A stretch of DNA of 64,000 bases from Rhineura floridana (Eukaryota > Chordata > Lepidosauria > Squamata > Rhineuridae), in assembly GCF_030035675.1 (NCBI RefSeq), contig NC_084497.1:26526455-26590454 (forward strand), written 5' to 3'. Under the pieces are notes generated by a model. It saw only the letters and a list, made by a program, of their open reading frames with translations. It searched no databases and was not told where the DNA came from. Of the stretch, positions 11,901 to 23,900 are shown piece by piece. The first letter of the stretch is position 1, and every line of letters begins with the position of its first letter. The translations under genes were made by a program, and so were the position numbers.

Positions 11901-14900
11901 TTTCCTAGATTATGTCAAGTTTGGGGAGTATCCAATCACTTGCATGTCTCAGTTTTGAAACATTTCCTTCTGGAGTTCCCCAGCCTTCTGACCGAAGAGT
12001 GCTTTCAAAATCCCTTTCAGTTGAAAAACAGGCTTTGCCACAAGGCATGGGAACCGATGGTCAAAAGCCACAAGTCCAAAGCCCTGCTGTCTGCACAGAA
12101 TTACCCGGCAGGTTGTGGCCTCGGCTTTGAGCGCAACAGTGACACTGTCGTTAATGCAGTCACCGTGTAGGCTCCAGACATCCTTTCTCAGTATCATTCT
12201 TTTGTTGTGGTGGAAATAAATGTGACTTGAGTGTTGCAGGGGAGAAGGTGACAATCTTTTTCCTTTGCTCGTGAGTCTCAGACTTGAGTCCTGTGTGGTT
12301 GCTGAAATGTCATGGGCACGTATTGGCTAGTGCCTGTGACGTCTGCGGTAATGAGTGACAAATCTTCTCCTCTCCGGCATGCTACTCCTTGTACTCTTAA
12401 AGCCTTAAAAAGAAAAGCTGTGCATTCCCGCTTCCAATGTGTTATATCCATTAAGGGGAAGAAGAAAAAGTTCAGTGGGGTCTGTCCCCTTTTTAGAGTT
12501 TCTTGACAGCAGAAGCAAAATGGATACAACTGATAGGAATAAATGGCCCAATCTGGTCTCTCAGCTAGTGAGAGGGCAGCGCCCTCTCCATCCAGACATC
12601 TTTCCCATCTGTGTCCCATCATGTGGTGACAATGAAGGAACTGGGGAAGACTGCACACAGGAGACCAAAAAAGGTGGCTGAATCATGCTGTGGGTTTGAC
12701 ATTTCACTTCCACAGGACCTGGTGGCAAGACTTCTGAGACAGTAGCATCCCATCTGTGTCCCGTCATGTGGTGAAATCTCATAAACATGGACATAGTTTT
12801 GGTCAAAATTATGTTTCCCACCTTTCAAAATCCTAAAATGTCAAGAATGATGAAACACCCCTCCATCCTTCACCAGCCAGATTCCATTTGGACTTTTCTT
12901 TTAGTCGCTATTGACATGTGTTAGCCATCTATGAACCTAGGCCTCTAAGCCAGCCTTTCTCAACTTTCACCATTTTTACGGCTTCGTGTTGAAGTCTTTT
13001 CGCTGAAGTCTGGTGACTGTCAGTGGCAGTGTATTCAGGGAGACTGGCCTTTTTGCCTCCCATGGGCCAACCAGCATTCTCCCATCCAGCCATTTCCAAC
13101 AACTGGCATTCACAGGGGTCAGATCTGACAGGTAACCCACTGCGATCTCGGCCTATTAGCTTCCTCACTGTGGCATAGTGGCGTAGAACCAGCATGGTGC
13201 AGTGGTTAGAGCGTTGGACTGGGACCTGGGAGACATGTCTACTCAAAAATAAAATCAAGTTGCTTCCCATTCAGTGAAGTTAGGATTGTAGACTTTCTTA
13301 GTGCTTTGCATCAGAAACCTGTAGCTCACCGGATATTGCTGAACTACAACTCCCATCATCCTTGACCATTGGTCATGCTGTCCAGGGCTGATAGGAATTG
13401 GAGTCCAACAGTGTCTGGGGTGAGGGTTGCAGGTTCCCCATGCCTGCTCCCTTGTTGTTGTTATATCCCTTCCAGTCAATTATGACTTATGGCGGACCCT
13501 ATGAATCAGCGACCTCCAAGAGCATCTGTCATGAGCCAACCTGTTCAGTTCTTGTAAGTTCAGGTCTGTGGCTTCCTTTATGGAATTAATCTACCTTTTG
13601 TTTGTTCTTCCTCTTTGTCTACTCCCTTCTGCTTTTTCCCAGCACTACTGTCTTTTCTACTGAGTCATGTCTTCTCATTATGTGTCCAAATTAGGATAAC
13701 CTCAGTTTCATCGTTTTAGCTTCTAGTGATCATTCTGGTTTAATGTGTTCCTACACCCAATTATTTGTCTTTTTCACAGTCCATGGTATGTGCAAAGCTC
13801 TCCTCCAACGCCACATTTCAAATGAGTTGATTTTTCTCTTATCCGCTTTTTTCACTGTCCAGCTTTCACATCCATACACAGAGATCTGGAATACCATGGT
13901 CTGAATGATCCTGACTTTGGTGTTCAGTGATGCATCTTTGCATTTGAGGACCTTTTCTAGTTCTCTCACAGCTGCCCTCCCCAGTCCTAGCCTTCCTCTG
14001 ATTTCTTGACTATGGTTTCCATTTTGGTTAATGACTGCGTCGAGGTATTGATAACCCTTGACAAGTTCCATGTCCTCATTGTCAACTTTAAAGTTACATA
14101 AATCTTCTGTTGTCATTACTTTCAAGGTAGGTTTTAAGACCCTGAGAGCTTCTGATGCCCTGAAAATGTTTTCCTTTTTGGAGTTGCAAAACAGTGCGAT
14201 CTGGGCTGGTTTATTTGTTCCAGGAATTTCCCTTCCAAAGGTCATTGGTTTGTTTACTTCCCTCCTGCTCTGCTTTTATAGACAGGTACAGAGCTCCCTC
14301 TTGTGGGGAAATTAAAGAAGTACATTGTATTTTTGACACACACACACACACCTGTCGCACACCCAAAAATCTAAAAATGTTTTCTGGCATCAGAATTCCA
14401 TGCACGTTTACACTGTACATGAGCTATTCTCCTAAGCAAGTGTGCATGGAATTGCATTTGGTGTTGGGGAGAAGTTCAATTCAGCTGACATTTCAAGGTG
14501 AACCTACCAAATTCACTCTTTCTGAAACAATATGTGAACCAAAACACTTCTCCAAATTTTGCAATGCAGTTCTCCACCCCGCGTAATGTGTACAGAAATG
14601 CATATGCCAGGGTAAAGTGTGCATTAAAATGTACATATGCAGTAGGGTAGTAGCAAATTTGGAAGTGCAGAGTCCCTTCATGATAGTCACAGCCACACCC
14701 TCTTCTATCTCCCCCCCCCAAATGAGATCCTTGTTAATGCAGGCATCCTTAGGAGCCAAAAAGCGTGAAAGGGGAGGGTGTTAGCTGCTGAGAAGAGTCT
14801 TCTCAGTGGCTGACTCAGCTCCTTTCACTCTGACTGGCTCCAAATCAGCCGGAAAGGCCAAGGTAGCATGTTATAATCCTCTTCTCAGGGGCTAACCCAC

Positions 14901-17900
14901 TCTCCTTTCTTGCTGATTGGTTCATAGGATGCTGGAGACATTGGGACCCTGCTCCCCCCAAAAAGTAAGGGGTCTAAAAACCCCTGAGTCCCCGGACGAT
15001 CACACTACTGAATGTATGAAAATGATATGCAAAGATGCATTATTCTGTTGGGGGAAATTGCTCTGCAGAAATGTGCACGTTAGGCAAACTTGCATAGAAC
15101 GTTGTGTATATTAGGAGACATTTGCACTCAAGTCCTGATGAAGTTTCATGAGGACTTAAAAAAGAAAAAATGTGGAGGTGTGGCTTTCAGAGCCAGAAAG
15201 AGCGTTGTTCCTCAGGACAAGTTGCGGCTCAAAACAGGAAACCGTTTGCAGCCCTTCCTGATCCAAGGCGGCCATTTCCTCTCGGAAAGCCCCTGGATGC
15301 TACACCAGCCTGTTTTTCCGTCATTGTCACTTTTTGATGTGTTAACTGAGTGGTTCCCAAAGTTCCCCCTCCCCCACGGGCCACTGGAAAGCTGCCAAGG
15401 GTCTTGGTGGACCATTGCATCATATTGCAGCCTGTTGCAGCACAGCGCTAGAAACTGTATGCCTTTGGATTAATTTTATTTTGGGGGGGCGGCTTCTTTG
15501 GGTTCTGTTTTATGGCTACCATTTGAATGCCGTAGAACCCAAAGGATCTACATATGATACGTATGATCTTGGGATGAAAGAGAGTTTTATTCAGTTGGTG
15601 CATGGATTGGGCTCGGGATGGCTCACGGCCCTCGCAGGGTAGGCAAATCCTCTATGTGGCCCTGGAGCCAAAAACAAGGTGAACCACCCCCGGGGTAGTC
15701 ACCACTGGGCTAGATCAGGAATGGAGATCCTCAGGCCCTCTTGACTGTTCTATTTGGCCCTTGGGACTAGTCCCAAACCACACCCCCTGCCAGGTCACAT
15801 CCCCTCCCACCAGCCCTGGAGTGTTTCTGCAGGGCTAGAATGTGTCCACGAACCGTTGTTTGTCTGGATGAAGGATAAAGAAGGGTGTGTATGTGTAGAA
15901 ATGAAGAGTTGGGTCCAACAAAGTCCTGTCCCGAGGAGGCCCATCCCAATTAATGGACCTAAGTTAGGGACATCCATTCACTTCAATGGGTTTGCTCTGA
16001 GTAGCATTGACTACAACCCTCACCTTGCTGTAGAAAGGTAACATTCGCTGCTGTCACTCTGCCCACTCAAGCCTCTGGCCCCACCCACTCCTGGCAAGCA
16101 GACCCCGACGGGACGCCCAGATAGGAATGTGGTCCTCAGGGTGGAAAAGGCTTCCCACCCTTGGGCTTGGTGGACCAGGGGCCTGAGAGTCAGCTTCATA
16201 TGCCCAGTTCGTAACGCCAAAGCCTGGGGGAGAAAGTCATAAGGTTAAGAGCATCTCTCTTTGGAGGCCAAGGCGTTGTTGTGCCTCTGTTCCCCCACGA
16301 GGGCCAGACAGGGGGAAGACATGAGTTTCAGGTTTCCCAGCTGTCAGAAGGCGCGGAAGACCAAGGGGTTGTTGAGCCTCAGCAAGACCTTGGGAGGGGG
16401 AGTGAGGTTGACTCCGGGCCAGTTCCCACAGATGGCGCGATCCCTGAAGAGGGGAGTGTGCTGCCCCCAGACAGGTCGGAGGAGCCGTTGGAAGATGTTT
16501 TGGAGGGAGCATTGACTCCCCCTTTGCCAAGCGGCTCTTGGGATGCCTCAAGCATGTCACCGCCCCCTGACCTCGAGCCGGTTGCTAAGCAGACGGTTCT
16601 TGCGGATGAGCCATTGGAAGCACACACCCCGTCACCCCGCACTCAACGCCATGAGAAGTGGACAGGGCAGAGGCAGGACTTGCGAAGGAGCCAAAACTTT
16701 CCCTACTTAAGACTGCAGCTCTCTGGGTTGAGCTGCTGAGTCAACTTTCTTCACATGTTGCAGAGCATGTCTAGAGTGAAGTTAGGGAATTCTAGTGAGA
16801 TAGCTTAGAGGTTTCTATGAAGCCCACTGCTTTTGATGTATCCATTACTTTAATAAAACAAGATTTAATTGCTCCTGCGTCTCAGCCTCGTGAATCCCAC
16901 TCTGAACAGGACAGGCATGCAGGATGCCATGTCCTTTCCTCTGTGGCCTCTTTTGGGGGACAGGGCAAATCTGCCAAGAAGGACTTTGGAGATGAGGGGA
17001 GCTGGGTGCAGGACTAACAAAGTCTTCTTCTGTCTCCCTGAAAGAGTCTTCCCATTTTCCTTGCAACACAGCTGCTTCTCTACCGGGAAGCATTTTCCTG
17101 TGATGATGTTACGGACTACGAGATCAGTGGCGAATGCTGTCCAAAGTGTCGTGCAGGTATGCAAGCGCGAGCGCATGTGCACGTGCACACCCCCACGCTG
17201 CCCCCTGGGAACAGCAAGAACGTGGCATTCTTCCAAAGCTCTCATCAGATCGCGACCCACTTTTGGGAAGCCCAGGGAGTTAATGGCCACACCCCTTCCT
17301 GGAGTGGGTGTGGGGAAACGCAAAGCTCAGGAAGGGCCATAGCTCAGTGGAAGAATCATAGAATAGTAGAGTTGGAAGGGGCCTGTAAGGCCATCAAGTC
17401 CAGCCACCAGGAGCACCTGCTATGCATGAAGAAGGCCCCAGGATCCAGAGCCTAAGTAGAGGTGAACATCAGGAGAGTCAGGATCCCGACTCTGGGCAGC
17501 AACCAGGGCTTATCACACAGAGGAGTGTATCCAGCTATGCCCTACTCACAGTAGACCCACTGAAGTTAATGAACTCTAAGTTATAATGGAATGCCCTTTA
17601 TCCCATTAAAACGAAGGAGGAGGAGAATGACCAATACTATCAATGAGTCTACTCTGAGTGGGACTAGGGTTGGATACTTCTCAAATGGGAGGAACCAGCT
17701 AAATCAGGGAGGCCAGCGACACAAGACATGGAAGTCCTGACCACAGCTCTGCTTGAATCTCTTTGTCCATAGGTTCCAGAGTCGATAGACATTGCACGGC
17801 TACTTCTGGTACAATCTGCCTTGCTTGTGCAGAGGGAACATACATGGACCTCCCAAATGGATTGCTACAGTGCTTTGTATGTGACGCATGCGAATCAGGT

Positions 17901-20900
17901 TAATAAACATATATATATATACACATATACATATATATACATATATTCACTAATAGGCAAAAAACTTTGCGGTTTAAGAATGTACCTATAGCCCACAGAT
18001 ATTTCTATCAAACTTTAAAAAGCAGGGAAATTGAGCAGCTGTAGTGAATGCACCAGGGGAGCAGGGGAGCTGACCTCCTCTCTGAGATATTGTACTGCCC
18101 TACAAATTGTTCAAAATGCAAAGACAATTTGGGTTGGTCTTTCACAGTCCAATCCACTTGCTGTGTAGCTGGGAAGAATTTGGTAACATGTTAAACTGTT
18201 AAACCAGTCTGGCCACTGGAGCTCTGTCAGTGGAACAGGAGTCTCCTCTCAGCACCCTTCACAAACTACACTTCCCAGAATTCTTTGGGGGAAGCCATGA
18301 CTGTCTCAAGTGAAATCAAAGTCTGGTGTGGGTGTGGCCCCCTGATGAACCAAGCCAAGCAGGTGTGAGTCTGGCTTTTAGAACATTAACAGTGGGTTCT
18401 GACTGAGCATGCTCGACACTCAGTTCAATGCAAAATTTCTTAAATTAATTAAAAATCAGCCAGGCATTTTTTTTTACTTTTAAACTGCAGAAGATGAAGG
18501 TCAGAGTAAGGGGCAAGGCAGAGCTTGGAAGATTACTTTTAAAAAGTAATAAATTAGAGTTACAATTACTTGGCCCAAAAAAGTAGTAATTACCGCTACA
18601 ATTACAATTGCTCTGAAAGTAACTGATTACTTTACTTTTCCTCCAAAGAAATCACTACAATTACATTTCAGTTACTTTTAAACAAAACACCTACAAGGTG
18701 CTGGCCTTGGCTACTGCACATCTAATAAGTAGCCTAAAACAACATTAAAATAAACACACACATACAGAGGTAGTAGAATAATTATTTGTATTCATAAGAT
18801 AGCAATGGTGGTCTCTCCGCTGGTAAGGGCGGTGGGGAGGGAGGCAGAGGCCACAGCTCAGATTTTTGCACGTCAAACCAAGCGCAACCCCCCCCCACTC
18901 AGACAGACAGCATAATCTCTCTCACTGAACCATCTCCCAGACCCTGCCCTGCCACCAACTAAGGGACACTCACTCAAGCAAACACTTTCCCCTGAGATGC
19001 AAAAAAGTTAAAATACTGCAAATGCAGCACAGTAGCCAGAGAGGGTGGGGGAGGCCACTTTGTGTGCCAAGTGCAAACACAGTATTCTCTCTCTCTGTCT
19101 CTCTGTCTCTCTCTCTCACACACATGTTGTCATCTTTCACCTCCACAGTTCTTTATCTCCATTCTGCTGCTGCCTCCTTCTCCTTTATCCATGTTCTTGA
19201 CCTCCGGATCCTTTTTCCCTCCACTCCATTCTTCACCACCACTATCCGTTTTTTAAAACAATTGTTTTCTCCACTCCACCCCGTCTCACTCTCTGCCTCC
19301 TCCCTCGTCGCCTCCGACCCATCCACAGAGCATGAGGAAAGAGCGACACTGCACAGAAGCCCAGTTTGAGGCACATGATTTTTATCCACAAATCAGAGGA
19401 GCAGAAGACGTCCCCTGCTCCCCACCAAGTAATACCCAAAAGTAATTCTGGAAATGTTACAATTACTCCACAAAAGTAGTAAAAGTACTTCTAGTTCTAT
19501 TACAATCAAAATGTAAAGGAATTACCCACTCGTTACTCAAAAAAGTAATGAATTACAAGTAATTCGTTACTTGTAACTAGTTACTTCCAAGCTCTGGGGC
19601 AAGGTCGGATTAAAGATACTCTGTGAACATGGCTGATTTTTAATGAATTTCAACAGATTATGAGAACTTTGACAGAAAAAAGTCCAAAAGGGCTCTGGTT
19701 TTTCCCCCCTCTCTTTTTAGACTCTGAACTCTCTATTCTCTCTGACTGTTTTGAGTATCACCATGAAAATTTAGAGGGTTGTTAAGCAAGTGTTTCTGAG
19801 TTCAGGACTGTAAGTTTTATAAGTTTTTGTTTTGAAATGAGTTTATGAGAAGCATCAGAATGGCATGAGGAGTATTTTCCATTAAACATTGTGGAATGTG
19901 AAAAATCCATGCTGGCTATAGTATACAGCCACTCTCGTGCCTGTATAATATATACATGTTATTGATTGCAACATCCACTGAGCCTTCCTTCTGTCCAGAG
20001 AAAACCTCCTCCATCATAATGAGGTGTCAAAGAGCAGAGAGCAATGGATTCCATTTGTGGTAGATGTCCATCCAGCATCTCCTATCACCGAGCAACCAGG
20101 GAGAGCTACCCATTGCTGGCAAACTCTGAACATCTTGCTAGAGCTATCAGCAGACCTCTTGTTGTACCATTTTGCCAGCCTCCTAATTGGCACAGACTGT
20201 TAGTTAGAGCTGTGCTTAAGCCACCTATCACCAATCCTGGGTCTCATCCTTGTCACTCCAAACGCTGTATCACCTGTGTGTACCTTACAAGCCACCTTGG
20301 TAACAGCATTTATATGTTACCAGCTGACTTTATCTCCACCTCCACCTCCACCTCCACCCACCCACCCATCCACCCATCCATCCATCCATCCATCCATCCA
20401 TCCACCCATCCACCCATCCATCCATCCATCCATCCATCCATCCATCCATCCATCCATCCATCCATCCATCCATCCATCCATCCATCCATCCATCCATCCA
20501 TCCATCCATCCATCCATCCATCCATCCATCCAATGCAAGTATCTTGGCTTTAAAAAAGAAATCTTCCCATTTTCCAGCAATAGAGAAAAAGATCACCGTC
20601 AAAATGCATGATTGTTTTCTCCAAAGAAAGCATGTTTAAAATTGATCTAGAGTCTTTCAAAGGTGTGGACTTGTTTCTTGTTCTGAACCTTCCCAAGCTG
20701 GAGTGATGTCACCTTCCCACAAGCTCTGAGGGTTATCTCGTTCTAACATAGGAGAGGGGAATTTTTGGAATCTGGATGTTTGCTGAACTACAACTCCCAT
20801 CGTCCCTGGCCATTTGACATGTTTGCTGAGGCTGATGGGAGTTGTAGTTCAGCAACATCTGGAGAACCAAAAGTTTCCCACATGTGCTCCAATACAAGGG

Positions 20901-23900
20901 GGAATTTGGCTAATTATTTTTCTTTAAGATGGCGCATTGGCTCTCACTTGGTCTTCTTTTCCAACTTGAAGAGACCAATGGACTTTAGAACATAAAAAGA
21001 GCCTGCTGGATCAGACCAGTGGCCTACCTAGTCCAGCATCTTGTTCTCAAAGTGGGCAACCAGTTGCCCGTGGGAAGCCCACAAGCAGAACAACCAACAG
21101 CACTCTCCTGACCTGTGATTCCTGGTAATTGATATTCAAAGGCATAGTGCCTCCAACAGTTGATCAATTAATGGTGGTAGAATGTAGCCATCACAGCGTG
21201 TAGCCATTGATAGCTTTACCTCCCATGGATTTATTCAATCCTCTTATAAGGACTTTTTGATGTTGTCAAAGCTACCGATTCTATGAATGACTTTCTGGCA
21301 AGGCTATCTCCAAGTTTGAGGAGGCTCCCAATAACGTCACTTCACTTCACTTCAGTTCAATTAAATTAAATTAAAATGAATGAATGAATGAATAATCCCA
21401 ACATTAAGGGGAAAAATCATGGTAGTGGACAGCATAAAATCAACAATAAAATGAGATTGATATAATAAGGGCAATACTGTAGGTGCCTGCTGATGATCAT
21501 TGGGAATGCATACTCCAAACGGCAGGTGCCACCACGCTAAAGGCCCTGATGTTGTTCTTCCTTCTTGTAATTTAAAATGGGGTTTTGTGGTAACAGATGC
21601 ACAACTGAGAACTTTATTTGTGCAGGTTCAGTTTTTGTTCAGTTTATGTATGTATTACTATGAGTAAAAATAAAAACAAAGAGTTGTATCCAACTAACTT
21701 CTACACAGAGTAGACGTATTGAAATGAATGAACCCAACAGTTATGCTCATAAAAAGCATTCTAAAAAAAGTCACAGTTCAAAACATTCTTCCATTCAATG
21801 ATCTCCGGGTTGCCAGGATCAGTTTAATAATGATGATGATTGTCTACCAATCCCCCAACCCTTCACATATGTAATTGTACCCCACAGGAATCCATCTGAG
21901 AGTAAAACAAAAATGCACTGCTACCAAGAACACAGTATGTTCCTGCGAGGCAAATTATTTCTGCAGCCAGTTCATTGGCAAGGATTGTGAAAGGTGCTCC
22001 AGACACGCCATTTCTCCGCCTGGCTTTATGGTGACACAGGCTGGTAAGACTCAAAAGAGTTGTGGTGCAATCCCCTCCTCTGCTGATGTTATTTTAAAAA
22101 AAAAAAAAAAATCTAGAGTGCCACTTTTAAGAAAAAAGTATATCACGGTGGTGAACAGCATAAGCCCAACAATAAAATTACATTGATAAAACAAGACAAC
22201 ACAGCAGTTAGCATGCTGGACTAGGACCTAGGAGCCCAGGGTTCAAATCCCCTCTCAGCCATGAAGCTCACTGGGTGACCTTGGGCCAGTCACCGCCTCT
22301 CAGCCTCAGAGGGAGGCAATGGTAAACCACCTCGGAATATCACTTACCATGAAAACCCTTTTCATAGGGTTGCCATAAGTCAGGATCGACTTGAAGGCAG
22401 TCCATTTCCATTTTGCAGAGTGTAGTGTGTGGTGTAGTGGTTAGAGTGCTAGACTACAACCCGGAAGGCCAGAGTTTGAATCCCCACACAGCCATGAAGC
22501 TCACTGGGTGACCTTGGGCCAGTCACCGCCTCTCAGCCTGATCAACCACAAAAAGGTGTTGTGAAGATAAAAATGGGGCAGAGGAGACTCATATACGTCA
22601 CCTTGAGCTCCTTGGAGGAAAAATGGAATATATTTTATTATTATTTACGAAATGCACCACAAATAAGTAAATCAGCTTAATATGTCAACCAGTAGTGTAG
22701 TGGCAAATTCAGAAGTGCAGGATCTCTTCATGATAGTCATGCCATGCCCCCTCACAGCCACGCCCCTTGCTTGCTTGCTGTCTGTCATCATCAACACACT
22801 CCTCGGTCCTTCCCGGGCATGTCTTTGCTCACAACAATAGATGTCCCTAGGAGCCAATCAACATGAAAGGGAAGTGCGGTAGCTGCTGAATTGAGTCTTC
22901 TCTGTGGCTGACTCACCTCTTTTCACTGATTGGCTCCAATCAGCAGGAAAGAATAAAGAAGCATGTTTCTCAGGAGCTAACACACTTTCATGCTGATTGG
23001 CTTGTAGGACCCTGGAGTCGTAGGGACCCTGCTGGGACCCTGCTCTCAAGGAAGTAAGGGGTCTAAGACCCCCGAGACCCTGGATGACTATACCCCTGAA
23101 TTGTCAACATTGCTGGATTACTTCTTCAGGGAAAGCCTGGGTGAACTGATGAGTTTTAAGCAGGCCCCGAAATGCCAATATTGTGGGTGCCGGCTTGATG
23201 TTCATTGGAAGCGGGTTGAGGGAGGTTTCCCTGAGTCAGTGCCTCATGGGCCTATTCATTTTGGGGTGGGTGAGAAATGAAGGCATGAAACCAATGGTTC
23301 GAGTCATTAAGGACACACGAGGAGCCCTACTGGATCAGGCCAATGGCCTTCCTAGTCCAGCACCTTGTTTTCACAGTAACCAACCAGATGCCCATCATGG
23401 GGACCCCACAAGACTGTAGCGCAACAGTTTCATGTGGTTCTGTAGCCACATCTAAAAGATTTTTCTCCCCAACTTGGGAGACATAGAGATGCCAGAATTT
23501 GAAAGAATGAACACAGAGATTAGGTTTGATCTAACAATTGACATACACCCTCTTGTGCTGATGAGAACATTCCACTTGGTGGTCTAACCCTTGGTTAGAA
23601 ATCCACTGATGTGACCAGAGATGGAAGGATCTTAAATTCAGCTCTGCAGCAGTTTCCTTAAAAAAAAAAAAAAAAAATCCTCATGAACACTCTTCATCGT
23701 GCAAATTTCTCCTAGTAACCACATTGTTGTATGCAGTTTTGACTAATGAGCACATTTTGGCGCTCACTTGGACTTCTTTTCCAACCTGATTCTCCCCCAT
23801 TCCTGAGTGAAATCCACCCACCCCTCAGCTTCTCTCATTCTTTTCAGGCACCGAAACCAACGACACCAAGTTCAAACCCTGCCCTGCTGGAACTTTTTCG

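Noticed and set aside
11949-12254. 101-codon minus-strand frame as a gene
   Set aside because: No recognisable domain, splice context or similarity to the neighbours.
16281-16739. 152-codon proline-rich open frame
   Set aside because: It lies wholly within the LTR 16277-16913; treated as relic sequence, not a host gene.
20044-20611. Long frames of HPSI or DGWM repeats
   Set aside because: They come from the ATCC array; only the part before 20335 has meaning, as a Penelope-like fragment.
22199-22645. Possible tRNA genes
   Set aside because: tRNA-like heads continue into SINE bodies and lack intact cloverleaf ends.
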